Source: COE1 sp036310845
Lineage (GTDB): Bacteria > Bacillota > Clostridia > Lachnospirales > Lachnospiraceae
Reading direction: 5' to 3'
Length of the DNA stretch: 64,000 bases
Assembly: GCA_036310845.1 (NCBI GenBank)
Contig: JAXJRB010000105.1
Span: forward strand, 1 to 64,000
Under the pieces are notes generated by a model. It had not been told where the DNA came from. It ran no database searches and worked only from the letters and a program-made list of their open reading frames with translations. The stretch's first letter is position 1; every line of letters begins with the position of its first letter. Positions 1 through 8,944 of this stretch are shown here, one piece after another. Both the position numbers and the translations under genes were made by a program.

Positions 1-118
1 AATATAAAAAATTCTGTTTTTTATAAATATAATCGTGATCTCGCCTATAAATGCCAAATCCTGTAATCAGCGTCAATATCCCAATTGTATATAAAATTGC
101 ACTTATCATTATATTCAT
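1..118 (-). CDS. Truncated small membrane protein, N-terminal part only
   Basis: The reading frame runs off the left edge of the window. It starts at an ATG at 118 preceded by an AAAGGAG ribosome binding site about 8 nt upstream. The 39 visible residues are a short leader, one hydrophobic segment (roughly residues 4-22) and then a charged stretch beginning RRDHD, so this looks like the start of a single- or multi-pass membrane protein. It is divergent from the DtxR-type regulator at 345. Nothing visible identifies the family. Confidence 0.6.
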   Translation of the reverse strand, partial: MNIMISAILYTIGILTLITGFGIYRRDHDYIYKKQNFLY

Positions 119-344
119 AGTTTGACTCCTTTTATTAAGACGCTATATTTCTTATTATCTTAACACATTACCAAATATTTCTCTATCTTTTTTACTGTAT
201 ACATATATTTATTCAGTATGTTTTTTCTATCATATCTACATTTGTTAATCAAACAATATGTTTCATTTTTTCACACATTGAAACTTCTTCCATTTCATGC
301 TATACTGTAGAAAAATTAGGGGCTTTTTAAAGGAGAATTTATAC

Positions 345-707
345 ATGAATGTTAATGAATCAGCTGAAAATTATTTAGAAACCATATTAAGATTAAGCAA
401 AAAGCTTCCTGTTGTTCGTTCTGTTGACATTGCAAATGAACTTGGATTTAAAAAATCCAGTGTCAGCATTGCCATGAAGAATCTTCGTGAAAAGAATCAT
501 ATTACAGTAACAGATGCAGGTTTTATTTATCTGACCGATTCCGGACGAGAAATCGCTGAAATGATTTTTGAAAGACATGAATTTCTATCAACGTGGCTCA
601 CCAAGCTTGGTGTCCCTGAACAAACAGCTTCCGAGGACGCTTGTAAAATGGAACATATCCTAAGTAAAGAAAGCTATGATGCAATCAAAAAATATGTTAA
701 TTTATAA
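345..707 (+). CDS. DtxR/MntR-family metal-dependent transcriptional regulator
   Basis: A 120-residue protein that opens with the family hallmark SAENYLETI, followed by a winged helix-turn-helix (about residues 20-65) and the start of the metal-binding/dimerisation region with the expected H/E/C residues (ERHEFL, ACKMEHIL). Family members bind Mn or Fe and repress metal-uptake genes. I chose the ATG at 345 because AAAGGAG lies just upstream; an in-frame ATG at 297 has no comparable site. At 120 aa it is slightly shorter than MntR (about 140) and lacks the SH3-like third domain of DtxR. A divergent small membrane gene lies upstream. The metal specificity cannot be read from the sequence. Confidence 0.85.
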   Translation: MNVNESAENYLETILRLSKKLPVVRSVDIANELGFKKSSVSIAMKNLREKNHITVTDAGFIYLTDSGREIAEMIFERHEFLSTWLTKLGVPEQTASEDACKMEHILSKESYDAIKKYVNL

Positions 708-721
708 TCCATTAGAAAAAA

Positions 722-776
722 GAATGTGCTATGCACATTCTCGCACCGAGCGCGGTCGCTTGCGACATATTACATC
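722..776. repeat. REP-like palindromic intergenic element, copy A
   Basis: An 8-bp perfect stem (722-729 with 733-740, GAATGTGC) is followed by GC-rich short inverted repeats around GCGGTCGCTTGCGACAT. The element recurs in inverted orientation at 16461-16514 with the same order of modules: TATGTCGC, a GCGAC box, GCGGTGTGAGAATGTG, CATGCACATTC. Its GC content is clearly above its surroundings. It looks like a dispersed extragenic palindrome and is not coding. Confidence 0.55.
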
Positions 777-810
777 TTCGCGCGAGTGTGTATCCTTGCG
801 GAGCATTTTT

Positions 811-904
811 GCTTTTTTGGAAAGAGCTTTCACGCTTTAGTGTGATAAGGTCTTTCCAAAAAAGCAAGAAAAGAGTAGCACAAATCACCTTGCTACTCTT
901 TTTT
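811..904. terminator. Nested hairpin plus bidirectional terminator between converging genes
   Basis: Two structures follow the DtxR-type gene. The first is a 15-bp perfect stem (811-825 with 851-865, GCTTTTTTGGAAAGA) whose loop holds a second short hairpin (TCAC/GTGTGA). The second is a 10-bp stem (871-880 with 891-900, AAGAGTAGCA) followed by TTTTTTC on the plus strand and a T-run on the minus strand. The second can end transcription from both sides: the regulator at 345-707 and the converging GTPase gene at 916-3600. Confidence 0.75.
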
Positions 905-915
905 CTTAGCATAAA

Positions 916-3600
916 CTATTCCTCTCGGTAAAGCTCATTTATCAAATCTTTCTTTTTATCCTTCAACTGATCAAATAAATAATTCTTCTCCGATAGCGAC
1001 TTTTGTTCCAACTGCTCACTAATTTCCTGATTAATCCCCTGAACTTCTTCTAAAAGACCTGATGCTGACATTCGTTTTGCACCAGCCCCCCATATAATCA
1101 TCTGCTCTAATCGATCAGATGTCGCAACTGTAATATCATATTTTTTGCCATTTTCATGCGTAAATTTCTCAATATATTGATCCGCTGTTTCTGCCTCTCT
1201 TGTATAAACCACATGAATATTATGGTAATCAAAGATTTCTCCCTTTCCACCAGCAACCTTATATGCATCAAACACAAGTATAAGTTCACATTTTTTATAG
1301 CCTTGATAATTACACATAATATCCATTAATTTGTCTCTTGCACTATCAATATTTACCTTTGACAGTTCATTTAGCTCCTCCCACGCAAAGATAATATTAT
1401 AGCCATCTACTAACAAATATTCCTGAAGTTTTTTATCTACGGTATATTCACTTCTTCCACTGTAAACATCCTTCGAAGGTGCTGTTATGGTGCGTTTCCA
1501 GCCAATTCTCTCTTTTTTTATATTTCCAAATGTTCTCGCAAAAATTTCTTCTACTTCTTCTTGTCCAATCACACCTTCTAAATAAGCCTTTCTTTGCTTA
1601 ATTGGCATAATCAGTTCTTCTTCCAGCGTTTCCTCCTTATCTCTTCCATATTCTATATGAGCATGGGAAGGAACATCATTCCACGAAACTACAAAACCTG
1701 CCCCATGAGCACAAAATACAGAACCAGTCGGATTATCTAAATCACTTTCCGAATCATACCCTTTCTCCGCAATCACTTCATCTTCATTATGGCATAACTC
1801 ATATCCCTTTAATGTGCAGAACAATTTGCCATGCCCTCTTGTATAAGAAATAACCTCTCGTTGATAATTCTGCATCGTAAGCACTGGCGCTGTTCCTATC
1901 AGCACCGCAATATCATCTTCTATAATTGGAGCGTCAAAATTTCCATACATTCTCTGAATATCCGTCATCGCTCTTCCCAACATTTCCTGCGGAATCTCTA
2001 AACGATATTCATACACAGGCTCTAACAATTTCGACTTTGCCCTCTTCAATCCCTGACGAACCGCACGATACGTAGCCTGCCTGAAATCTCCTCCTTCTGT
2101 GTGCTTTAAATGTGCCTTCCCAGCAATTAACGTAATTCTCATATCCGTAATCTCTGAGCCAGTAAGCACTCCCTTGTGCTTCTTTTCCTCTAAATGAGTC
2201 ATAACCAATCTTTGCCAATTCCGATCCAGTATATCCTCACTACAATTCGTTGCAAATTCAAGTCCACTTCCTCTTTCTAACGGCTCCAACATAAGATGGA
2301 CCTCTGCATAATGACGTAAGGGTTCAAAATGTCCTATTCCTATCATCGGTTCTTCTATTGTCTCTTTATAAACAATACTACCAGAATCAAATTCAACATC
2401 TACATGAAACCTCTCCTGTATCATGCTTTTCAAAACCTCTATCTGTACCTCACCCATAACCTGCACATGAATTTCTTTCGAATTCTCATCCCAAACAATA
2501 TGAAGCTCTGGTTCTTCTTCCTCTAATTGACACAATTGCAAATATAATGTATGTACATTCGTTTCTTCTGGGACATTGACTTTATAAGTCAGTACTGATT
2601 CTAACACAGGAACTTCAGGTTCTTTTTCAATCCCCAATCCTTCTCCACAAAATGTATTAGATAAGCCTGTTACAGCACACACCATCCCTGCTCTCACTTC
2701 TTCTGCAAGCTCATATTGACTACCGGAGTAAATTCTTATTTGGTCGACTTTTTCACTCCAATCCTTTTCATTCGCCTTTTGACCTTCTTTTTTGTTGGTC
2801 AAAAGATCCTTAACCTTCATTTTTCCACCAGTAACCTTCATATAGGAAAGTCTATTATCCTGTTCATCCCGTACAATCTTAAAAACTCTTGCACCAAATT
2901 CTTCTGGATAATCTTTATAAAGCATATCTTCGTTCATTGCTTTAAGCAACTCTTCCACACCATCCAACTTTAATGCAGAACCAAAATAACAAGGATATAC
3001 CTTTCTCTCGTAGATAGCCTCACGAATCATTTCCATATCAAGGAAACCGTTCTCTAGATAAGTCTCCATCAATTTTTCGTCACACATTGCAACTTGCTCA
3101 TAAAACCCTTCTGTTTCCTTATCCTGCCCAAAGTCAATACAACATTCTGAAAGCTTGCGTTGTACTTCACTTAATATGGTTAATTTCTCTGTTCCATTCT
3201 GATCCATTTTATTAATAAATATAAATGTTGGAATTTGATATACTTTTAATAGTTTCCACAAAGTCTGTGTATGCCCTTGAATTCCATCTGCTCCACTTAT
3301 AACCAATATTGCATAATCCAGCACCTGCAACACTCTTTCCATCTCCGCTGAAAAGTCAACATGCCCCGGCGTATCCAATAAAGTTATATTTCTATCAGGA
3401 AGTTTAAACTGTGCTTGCTTGGAGAATATTGTAATACCTCTTGACTTTTCTAGTCGATTTGTGTCTAAAAAGGTATCTCCATGATCAACACGTCCGTATT
3501 TTCTTATACTGCCACTCAAATATAACAAACTCTCGGAAAGTGTGGTCTTTCCAGAGTCTGTATGTGCCAAAATTCCAACTACTATATTATTTGTTTTCAT
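916..3600 (-). CDS. TetM/EF-G-like ribosomal GTPase fused to a YacP/Rae1-type NYN endoribonuclease domain
   Basis: An 894-residue protein. Residues 1-~680 follow the ribosomal-protection (TetM/TetO) branch of translation GTPases: P-loop AHTDSGKT at 12-19, RGIT switch I, DTPGH switch II, NKMD, then EF-G-like domains II-V. From about residue 727 a second domain begins, EYLLVDGYN, with the acidic set of YacP/Rae1 NYN nucleases (DGYN, VFDAY, AETADQYIE, ATSDRLEQ) and the family ending MSASGLLEEV. Rae1 of Bacillus subtilis is a ribosome-associated nuclease that cuts mRNA in the A site, so the fusion suggests a factor that binds the A site and cleaves mRNA there. It starts 13 bp after the LUD gene and ends at a strong terminator. 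Authentic tetracycline-resistance proteins are about 640 aa and lack this tail, so resistance should not be assumed. Confidence 0.88.
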   Translation of the reverse strand: MKTNNIVVGILAHTDSGKTTLSESLLYLSGSIRKYGRVDHGDTFLDTNRLEKSRGITIFSKQAQFKLPDRNITLLDTPGHVDFSAEMERVLQVLDYAILVISGADGIQGHTQTLWKLLKVYQIPTFIFINKMDQNGTEKLTILSEVQRKLSECCIDFGQDKETEGFYEQVAMCDEKLMETYLENGFLDMEMIREAIYERKVYPCYFGSALKLDGVEELLKAMNEDMLYKDYPEEFGARVFKIVRDEQDNRLSYMKVTGGKMKVKDLLTNKKEGQKANEKDWSEKVDQIRIYSGSQYELAEEVRAGMVCAVTGLSNTFCGEGLGIEKEPEVPVLESVLTYKVNVPEETNVHTLYLQLCQLEEEEPELHIVWDENSKEIHVQVMGEVQIEVLKSMIQERFHVDVEFDSGSIVYKETIEEPMIGIGHFEPLRHYAEVHLMLEPLERGSGLEFATNCSEDILDRNWQRLVMTHLEEKKHKGVLTGSEITDMRITLIAGKAHLKHTEGGDFRQATYRAVRQGLKRAKSKLLEPVYEYRLEIPQEMLGRAMTDIQRMYGNFDAPIIEDDIAVLIGTAPVLTMQNYQREVISYTRGHGKLFCTLKGYELCHNEDEVIAEKGYDSESDLDNPTGSVFCAHGAGFVVSWNDVPSHAHIEYGRDKEETLEEELIMPIKQRKAYLEGVIGQEEVEEIFARTFGNIKKERIGWKRTITAPSKDVYSGRSEYTVDKKLQEYLLVDGYNIIFAWEELNELSKVNIDSARDKLMDIMCNYQGYKKCELILVFDAYKVAGGKGEIFDYHNIHVVYTREAETADQYIEKFTHENGKKYDITVATSDRLEQMIIWGAGAKRMSASGLLEEVQGINQEISEQLEQKSLSEKNYLFDQLKDKKKDLINELYREE

Positions 3601-3613
3601 TTATGTCAAACCT

Positions 3614-4252
3614 CTAAAAACCCAAATTATCATTGACCAGAATGATTTTTATGCGCCCCTTATGTCTAGAGAATCTCGTGGTCAAAAACTGACAGCAAAT
3701 AGTATCCATAGATTTACAATTTGCGCAGGAACCATTCTTTTTACAAGGTGTATCAATCGGAAATCTTTGTGTATTGATTGGTGCTGCCTCGTTTCTTGCT
3801 CGATACATAGCAGCCTGTTCATCCTTTGCAACCTTATTCATTCCGACAATCATAATAACATTTCTTGGTCCATAGGCTATTGCAGCAACACGATTTGAAT
3901 TTCCATCAATATTTACAAGAATTCCATCTTCTGTGATTGCATTGCTGCTAGATAGAAAATAATCACACCCAAAGATTTTTATCTCTGTTTCTCTTTTTTC
4001 TTCCGGCGTCTTACATATATCCCTGTTGTATACAACATAATCCCCCTCACATACTGCTTTTTTGAGTCCTATTTCTTCTATCGATGCAGAGCCGCCCCAC
4101 CCCACTGAAGCTCCTGACGGAATGAACTCCAATGCTATTTTTAATGCATCCTCTTTTGTCTGCGCGAAATATCCTTCCATGTTTCTAGACTGTAAACCCT
4201 TAATAACCTTCTCTGCCAACATTATGTTTCTTACATTTTTGTTTTCATTCAT
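3614..4252 (-). CDS. LUD-domain (LutC/YkgG-like) protein
   Basis: A 212-residue single LUD domain, the fold shared with LutC and the C-terminal part of LutB in lactate-utilisation complexes. Visible marks are the GASVGWGGSAS nucleotide-binding-like loop, NAITEDGILVNIDGNSNRVA, and a cysteine-rich segment (PCKKNGSCANCKSMDTICC) that could bind metal. The start at 4252 is placed because AAAGGAAGG lies about 8 nt upstream; an ATG at 4258 is too close to that site. No lutA or lutB neighbour is visible, so a lactate role is not supported. It is probably co-transcribed with the downstream GTPase-nuclease gene. Confidence 0.8.
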   Translation of the reverse strand: MNENKNVRNIMLAEKVIKGLQSRNMEGYFAQTKEDALKIALEFIPSGASVGWGGSASIEEIGLKKAVCEGDYVVYNRDICKTPEEKRETEIKIFGCDYFLSSSNAITEDGILVNIDGNSNRVAAIAYGPRNVIMIVGMNKVAKDEQAAMYRARNEAAPINTQRFPIDTPCKKNGSCANCKSMDTICCQFLTTRFSRHKGRIKIILVNDNLGF

Positions 4253-4365
4253 TTGCATATCCTTCCTTTCTTTATCATATATCACACAATTTTATCTCCT
4301 TAGAAATTCGTAAGACCTTTTTTAAGCATATTTTTCTTCTGTTCCATACTTCAAGTCCCGCTATT

Positions 4366-5067
4366 CTAAAAATGCAATCTACGCCTAATACTGTTTCTTA
4401 ATCTTCCCATCATCAATATTAATATAATAAAAACAGATATGATTGCACAAACCGTTAATACAATTGCTGACCACCCTAAACGAATTACTTCTCTTAAGTA
4501 ATTATCAATGGTTGCTTCAATGGTAACGCATACTCCTGCAATAGTCACAAAGAAATATAATGTACCTGTCAATAAGGATGATGGCAACGTTTTACTTAAA
4601 AACACAGATAGCTCTAACAGTCCACATGTAACAAGTAAAATTGGCAAACCAATCATAGTTACCCAACAATCTGAACTTGTTATCAATGAAATCATAAATA
4701 AATAATTTCCTATCGCAATAGCATCTAATAATATCATTCCGTAAACCGTTATTTTTTCACAGAATATAGCTGCCATAAAAAAGAACCACAGTGTAACACA
4801 TACTCCATTAACTGGTATTGACCACCAATAACGATTATACACAAGAATATTCAATAATGCACAAGTCACTGTCACTGTAAGCAGTAAAATTGATACAAAA
4901 ATAATACTCTCTTTTTTACTAACAGTTTCTACCTCACCCTTCTTGTTGGGAAACGTTTCCTGCTTATCCACTTCCATTTTCCCTGGATGATAAACTATCG
5001 TTTCACATAACGGACATTTTTTTAATGTGGCATCTAATTCCACACCACAATTTACACAATATGACAT
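4366..5067 (-). CDS. Zinc-ribbon multi-pass membrane protein (DUF6320-like)
   Basis: A 233-residue protein with an N-terminal rubredoxin-like zinc ribbon (YCVNCGVELDATLKKCPLC; CxxC...CxxC at about residues 4-22), a charged linker, and six or so hydrophobic segments from about residue 55 to 225, ending in a basic tail (GRLRNSIRRRLHF). The gene follows the condensation-like acyltransferase gene by 47 bp on the same strand. This pairing is familiar in Lachnospiraceae, which suggests a shared membrane-associated pathway. The precise function is unknown. Confidence 0.7.
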   Translation of the reverse strand: MSYCVNCGVELDATLKKCPLCETIVYHPGKMEVDKQETFPNKKGEVETVSKKESIIFVSILLLTVTVTCALLNILVYNRYWWSIPVNGVCVTLWFFFMAAIFCEKITVYGMILLDAIAIGNYLFMISLITSSDCWVTMIGLPILLVTCGLLELSVFLSKTLPSSLLTGTLYFFVTIAGVCVTIEATIDNYLREVIRLGWSAIVLTVCAIISVFIILILMMGRLRNSIRRRLHF

Positions 5068-5114
5068 TTTATGCCTCCTGACACACTTAGTATTCGTTTT
5101 TTCTACCCTGATAC

Positions 5115-6398
5115 TTATCTGTTACTTTCAATCCTTACGTGTATTCCGTCCTGTACTAGCTTTCGGAAGAAGAACTGCTCTACTTCCGCCTCCTTAATGC
5201 TACTTGCAAAATTTATTGTAAGTGTATCCTGAAAGCTTATAATGGCGCAATTGGTTCTAGAAGAAAACGGCTGTCCCATATAAATATCAAACCGCTCTAT
5301 ATATGGTTCCATATCTTGATTAACCTTCATCACTCCCATATTCGTTAACCCTGCTGATGAATTTTTATCCTGTACCATTCGGTAAAACTCTCTAACCACA
5401 ATATCTTTAATAAATAATGGGGCAATTCTTATAATCGGATTCGCTCTTGTTGCATAATTTGTCGTAATATCCCCCCTCAAAAACTTTTTGTTTATATAGT
5501 ATCTCATATAATTATGCACTTGTTCTACAATTTCCTCAAATGTATACTCGCCAAGTCTTGGATCTATTGACGGATACACCATTGTAATAAAGTTTCTTAA
5601 CGTTTTCGAAGGAAAAAATTGCCTTAAATTAACAGGCATTGCAATTTTTACAGGTCTATACCTATAAGGAGCATCTTTCTCTTGTTTTTGCATTAATGCA
5701 TATAATAATACAGCATTCAAATACTCCGTTATTGTCACTTGATAAGATGCTGCAACTTTTTTTACTTCCTGCACTGAAATAATTCCATCAATGATATTTA
5801 ACGTATAAAAAGGTTCCTTCGTTCCACAAATTCGATATGCTTTTTCCCCGATTCGCGGAGGACATACCTTAGCACTTGCATATCGAATATATGCGTCTTC
5901 CAATTCTTCTGCATCTGGTTTTTCATCAACATCTAATACAAAGCCTCCCGGCTTTACAGATATTCCTAACAATCTAAAATAAACTGCTAATACTGTATGA
6001 AGTACATACATCCCCCCAGTTCCGTCTCCAAGAGAATGATGCGCTTCAAATGCTATTCTTTTCTCATAATAATAGAATCGAATTGGATATCTGTTATTTG
6101 ACTTAAAGGGCATAGGCATACATGGATTCTTAATATCTTTCGTAACAAAAGGACCAGGCCTGTTGTTGGGTTCTAAATATCTCCAAAATGCTCCTTTTCG
6201 AATCGCAACCTTATATGTTGGAAAACGTTTTAACGCAATATTTACTGACTGCTGAAGTATTTGAGGATTCACCTTCTCTTTTAACACAACTGATAAACGA
6301 TATACAGAGGAAAAATCTCTTCTTTGTAAGGTCGGATATACAACCGCAGATAAATCCATTTTATACCATTCATTTTGATGAATTTCTTTTTCCTTCAT
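5115..6398 (-). CDS. Condensation-domain-like acyltransferase (CoA-dependent acyltransferase fold)
   Basis: A 427-residue protein with the HHxxxDG catalytic motif of the BAHD/condensation/WES superfamily (HHSLGDGTGG, His120-His121...Asp125). It is a stand-alone transferase; no carrier-protein or adenylation domain is nearby. Such proteins join an acyl group from CoA or a carrier to an alcohol or amine, and relatives are often labelled alcohol acetyltransferase. It is first in the minus-strand run of four genes and has an AAAGGG site ahead of its ATG. The substrate cannot be inferred. Confidence 0.75.
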   Translation of the reverse strand: MKEKEIHQNEWYKMDLSAVVYPTLQRRDFSSVYRLSVVLKEKVNPQILQQSVNIALKRFPTYKVAIRKGAFWRYLEPNNRPGPFVTKDIKNPCMPMPFKSNNRYPIRFYYYEKRIAFEAHHSLGDGTGGMYVLHTVLAVYFRLLGISVKPGGFVLDVDEKPDAEELEDAYIRYASAKVCPPRIGEKAYRICGTKEPFYTLNIIDGIISVQEVKKVAASYQVTITEYLNAVLLYALMQKQEKDAPYRYRPVKIAMPVNLRQFFPSKTLRNFITMVYPSIDPRLGEYTFEEIVEQVHNYMRYYINKKFLRGDITTNYATRANPIIRIAPLFIKDIVVREFYRMVQDKNSSAGLTNMGVMKVNQDMEPYIERFDIYMGQPFSSRTNCAIISFQDTLTINFASSIKEAEVEQFFFRKLVQDGIHVRIESNR

Positions 6399-6465
6399 AG
6401 CAATCCAACCCTTTTTTTACTGCTCGTTTTACTGCAGTAATCCCTTTCTTTTAATGTATTTATTT

Positions 6466-6620
6466 GTAATTATTCAGTACCTTCATAATTACGAGACATC
6501 TTTGATGTCTTGCAATTGTCCATTTAAAATCGCTTTCAGCGATGGGATTTTTTCTTTTTAATACTACACTCTCTTACTGCTTCCGCAGAAACTGCGCATA
6601 CCTACTAGGCAGTTAGAAAT
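6466..6620. repeat. Left copy of the inverted boundary repeat
   Basis: About 90 bp of close similarity (6466-6556), weakening out to about 6620, matches the reverse complement of 14821-14969. Shared landmarks in order are GTA-TTATTCAGTACCTTC, TAATTA, GAGACATCTT-GATGTCTT, the TCAGC-ATGGGATTTTT box, and farther out CCTAC...CAGTTA. It contains its own small hairpin (GACATC...GATGTC). With its partner it brackets the parA/iteron region. A third, 27-bp relative is at 27584-27610, so it may be a family of dispersed repeats and not specific ends. Confidence 0.7.
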
Positions 6621-6839
6621 ATAATTTTTATTACACTTTAATATGTCTTGAATAGTATTGTTATAAAGCGGGTAGAATATGTACATCATAGCTTGCATTT
6701 TCCATTCAGATTTACATAAGTTTTTATATGATATTGTCATATTTTGTTGTATTTTTGAATTTTTTCCTGCAAAATGTGTGTTTTTTCTTTTCTACCATGC
6801 GGTATACATAAATGGTTTCATTTTTATTCTAATTTCGAT

Positions 6840-6990
6840 ACCGTTAATCTTTCACAGCTTTACCGTTGTCATTTCATGGCTTAACTGTAGTTCTTACATA
6901 CCTTGTCAGCCATTATTTCATACCTTAACCGTGATTATTTCATCTGATAACCGTTATTTATTCATTACTTAACCGTTATCTTTTCATAAC
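6840..6990 (+). repeat. Iteron array: seven positions in exact 22-bp register
   Basis: The core ACCGTtATttTTTCATAtC occurs with its ACCGT at 6840, 6862, 6884 (ACTGT), 6928, 6950 and 6972, with a degenerate copy at the 6906 position, giving a strict 22-bp period. Direct repeats spaced two helical turns apart and next to partition genes are typical of iterons bound by plasmid replication initiators or copy-control proteins. The surroundings (6621-6839, 6994-7250) are AT-rich with no credible gene. Confidence 0.8.
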
Positions 6991-7250
6991 AAAACGGCTA
7001 CAACGCTTATAAATACTGGGGTTGTCTTGTTCCCTCATACATAATCATACATATCATACATTTTCATACTTAATATCATACTTATTCATACAACATAGTA
7101 GTAATAAAATACTTATAAAATAAAATACTTAATTCATTAAAAAATCCTATATATTAAAGCGAGCCAAGTAGGTTTACTGATTGATTCCTTTTAAGTTAGA
7201 CAATTTCATTTTATAAAAACACAAACAATATATATACTCTTTTCTAACGT

Positions 7251-7782
7251 ACCGTTAAATATTCATATCTTTAGAAATCAGTATGAATGACCGCTTTTGT
7301 AGTATATTATACAGTCATTTTTTCATTGCTTTAAAGGAAATGTCCTATTTATGAACAAAATAAACCGTTATTTTTTCATTTCTTGACAAATTATAACCGT
7401 GAATTTTTTATACCTTTTTGACTCATTTGCTAAAATTATAGTATTTCTTAACCGTAAATCTTTCATAGCTTTCAAATTGTTCTACATAAAAGTAAATTTT
7501 GACAAATTGTAACCGTGAAAAATTCATATCTTGATCAAATCACAGTTGTTCTTTCATATCTTTTCTCGAAATAGCGTAAAATCAAGGCTTTTAAGGAATA
7601 AATATATAATTGCATAAGAGAACAAATGACTATTAAAGTCAACAATTAAATATATAATATACAGTGATTTATTCATTCCTTTAATAAGTAGAATACAAAA
7701 AAAGCTTTAAAATCCAGCATTGTTAACCGTAATTTTTTCATATCTTCTCTTTTTTCGTGAATCACCGTTGTTTTTTCATATC
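7251..7782 (+). repeat. Dispersed iteron copies on the parA side
   Basis: Same-orientation copies of the 19-bp core begin at 7251, 7364, 7396, 7451, 7512, 7726 and 7764, with weaker ACAGT variants at 7311, 7542 and 7661. The ends TTTTTCATATC are the most constant part. Spacing is irregular, unlike the phased block at 6840. No gene is credible between 6399 and 7900, so this 1.5-kb stretch is essentially a cis-acting region. Confidence 0.75.
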
Positions 7783-7900
7783 ATCGATGACTACGAAAGT
7801 CAATTTTGAATAAGATCCAACATTTTTTCTGAAATCGGCATCCATTCTACCAAACAGTAGAATATTGCACTATAAAAAGACCGATATACGGTCCTTTTTA

Positions 7901-8944
7901 TTATAATCCATATTCATCTATAAAATTATCTAATAGTGTTTGAATTAATTCATTGAAAGAACCACCATTTTTAGCACAGTAATTTTCTGCAATTTTAACA
8001 GAAGTTGGTTTAAGTACAAGAGACTTTCTCATGGACTTTGCTTCGTTTTTTGGTGCAAAGATATTAGGTATATTTTTTTTGCCAGTAGAAGGTTTTGTAG
8101 TTGCTTGAACTGTTGTAACTGCTGGAGTTGCAGTATATGTTACTTCTCTAACACTTGGGGCAGGTGCAATTCTAACAGGAACAGGTATTGGCGTAACCTG
8201 TGGTTGTTGTACTTGTAAATTTTGTTCCTGGATCGTTTCTTCATAAGCTGTTTCAGGGATAATACTAACCGGCATGTCTACTTGTGTTTGAACCTGCTCT
8301 ACTATTGTTGGGGCTTCACTTTTTATAGGAGTAGGGTTAACAATGATAGGTGCTTCAACTTTAACAGGAATAGCTTCCGTTTTAAGTGAAGTATTAGTTA
8401 GCACAGGCGCAGGTTCCGTAGTAACGGTAGCTTCTGTGATAACAGGAGCAGACTCTGTAGTAGCTGTAACCTCTGTCATTGCAGGAGCAGGCTCTGTAGT
8501 AACGGTAGCTTCTGTGATAACAGGAGCAGACTCTGTAGTAGCTGTAACCTCTGTCATTGCAGGAGCAGGCTCTGTAGTAACGGTAGCTTCTGTGATAACA
8601 GGGGTAGGCTCTGTAGCAGCTGCAACCTCTGTCATTGCAGGAGCAGGCTCTGTAGTAACGGTAGCTTCTGTGATAACAGGGGTAGGCTCTGTAGTAGTTG
8701 TAATCTCTGTTATTACAGGAGCTGGTTTTGCGGTTACTGTAGTTTCTTGTTTCACAGAAGTAGACTCTGAAATAATAGGATTTTCAATTTTAATTGGTGT
8801 TGGTACAGGTTTTACTTTCTCTTCTTTAGTGTTTTTTTCCTCTTTAGCTGGCTCTTTTACGCCGGCAGTCTGTATATCTGTAATGTTTTCCACTTGATGT
8901 CCTGAGTCCAGTGCCTTTTGCTTTGCTCGTCTAAATTGATTCAT
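7901..8944 (-). CDS. Probable ParA partner: C-terminal ribbon-helix-helix protein with long Pro/Thr/Glu repeat linker
   Basis: A 347-residue protein in three parts. The N terminus is short and basic (MNQFRRAKQKAL). The middle, roughly residues 30-300, is low-complexity Pro/Thr/Glu/Ala/Val with four 26-residue repeats (about residues 72-176). The last 43 residues read as a ribbon-helix-helix: strand RKSLVLKP, helix from TSVKIAENYCAKNG, turn GS, helix from FNELIQTLLDNF. Centromere-binding partners of small ParA proteins (ParG/Omega type) combine a flexible basic N terminus that stimulates ParA with a C-terminal RHH, so the layout fits except for the very long linker. Its ATG directly follows the parA stop codon, and its GGGAGG site lies inside parA, indicating translational coupling. 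ParB function is inferred from context and fold. Confidence 0.65.
   Translation of the reverse strand: MNQFRRAKQKALDSGHQVENITDIQTAGVKEPAKEEKNTKEEKVKPVPTPIKIENPIISESTSVKQETTVTAKPAPVITEITTTTEPTPVITEATVTTEPAPAMTEVAAATEPTPVITEATVTTEPAPAMTEVTATTESAPVITEATVTTEPAPAMTEVTATTESAPVITEATVTTEPAPVLTNTSLKTEAIPVKVEAPIIVNPTPIKSEAPTIVEQVQTQVDMPVSIIPETAYEETIQEQNLQVQQPQVTPIPVPVRIAPAPSVREVTYTATPAVTTVQATTKPSTGKKNIPNIFAPKNEAKSMRKSLVLKPTSVKIAENYCAKNGGSFNELIQTLLDNFIDEYGL
8418..8729. repeat. Four tandem 78-bp units inside the RHH protein gene
   Basis: The plus-strand marker GTAGTAACGGTAGC begins at 8418, 8496, 8574 and 8652, exactly 78 bp apart, and each unit encodes 26 residues. The two central units are nearly identical in DNA, indicating recent duplication or homogenisation. 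The period is a multiple of three, so copy-number change keeps the frame and alters only linker length. Confidence 0.9.

Noticed and set aside
916..3600. Acquired tetracycline-resistance gene
   Set aside because: The chain is far longer than TetM/TetO, carries a nuclease domain, has codon use like its neighbours, and no conjugative element genes or leader attenuator were seen.
6840..7782. CRISPR array
   Set aside because: Repeats are 19 bp in 22-bp register or irregularly spaced, leaving no spacer-sized variable segments; no cas genes are present.
8343..8897. Plus-strand frame of 184 codons rich in Val/Ser/Gly
   Set aside because: It is the mirror image of the repetitive RHH gene; repeats without stops on one strand often leave the other strand open. 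No ribosome binding site was seen and the composition is artificial.
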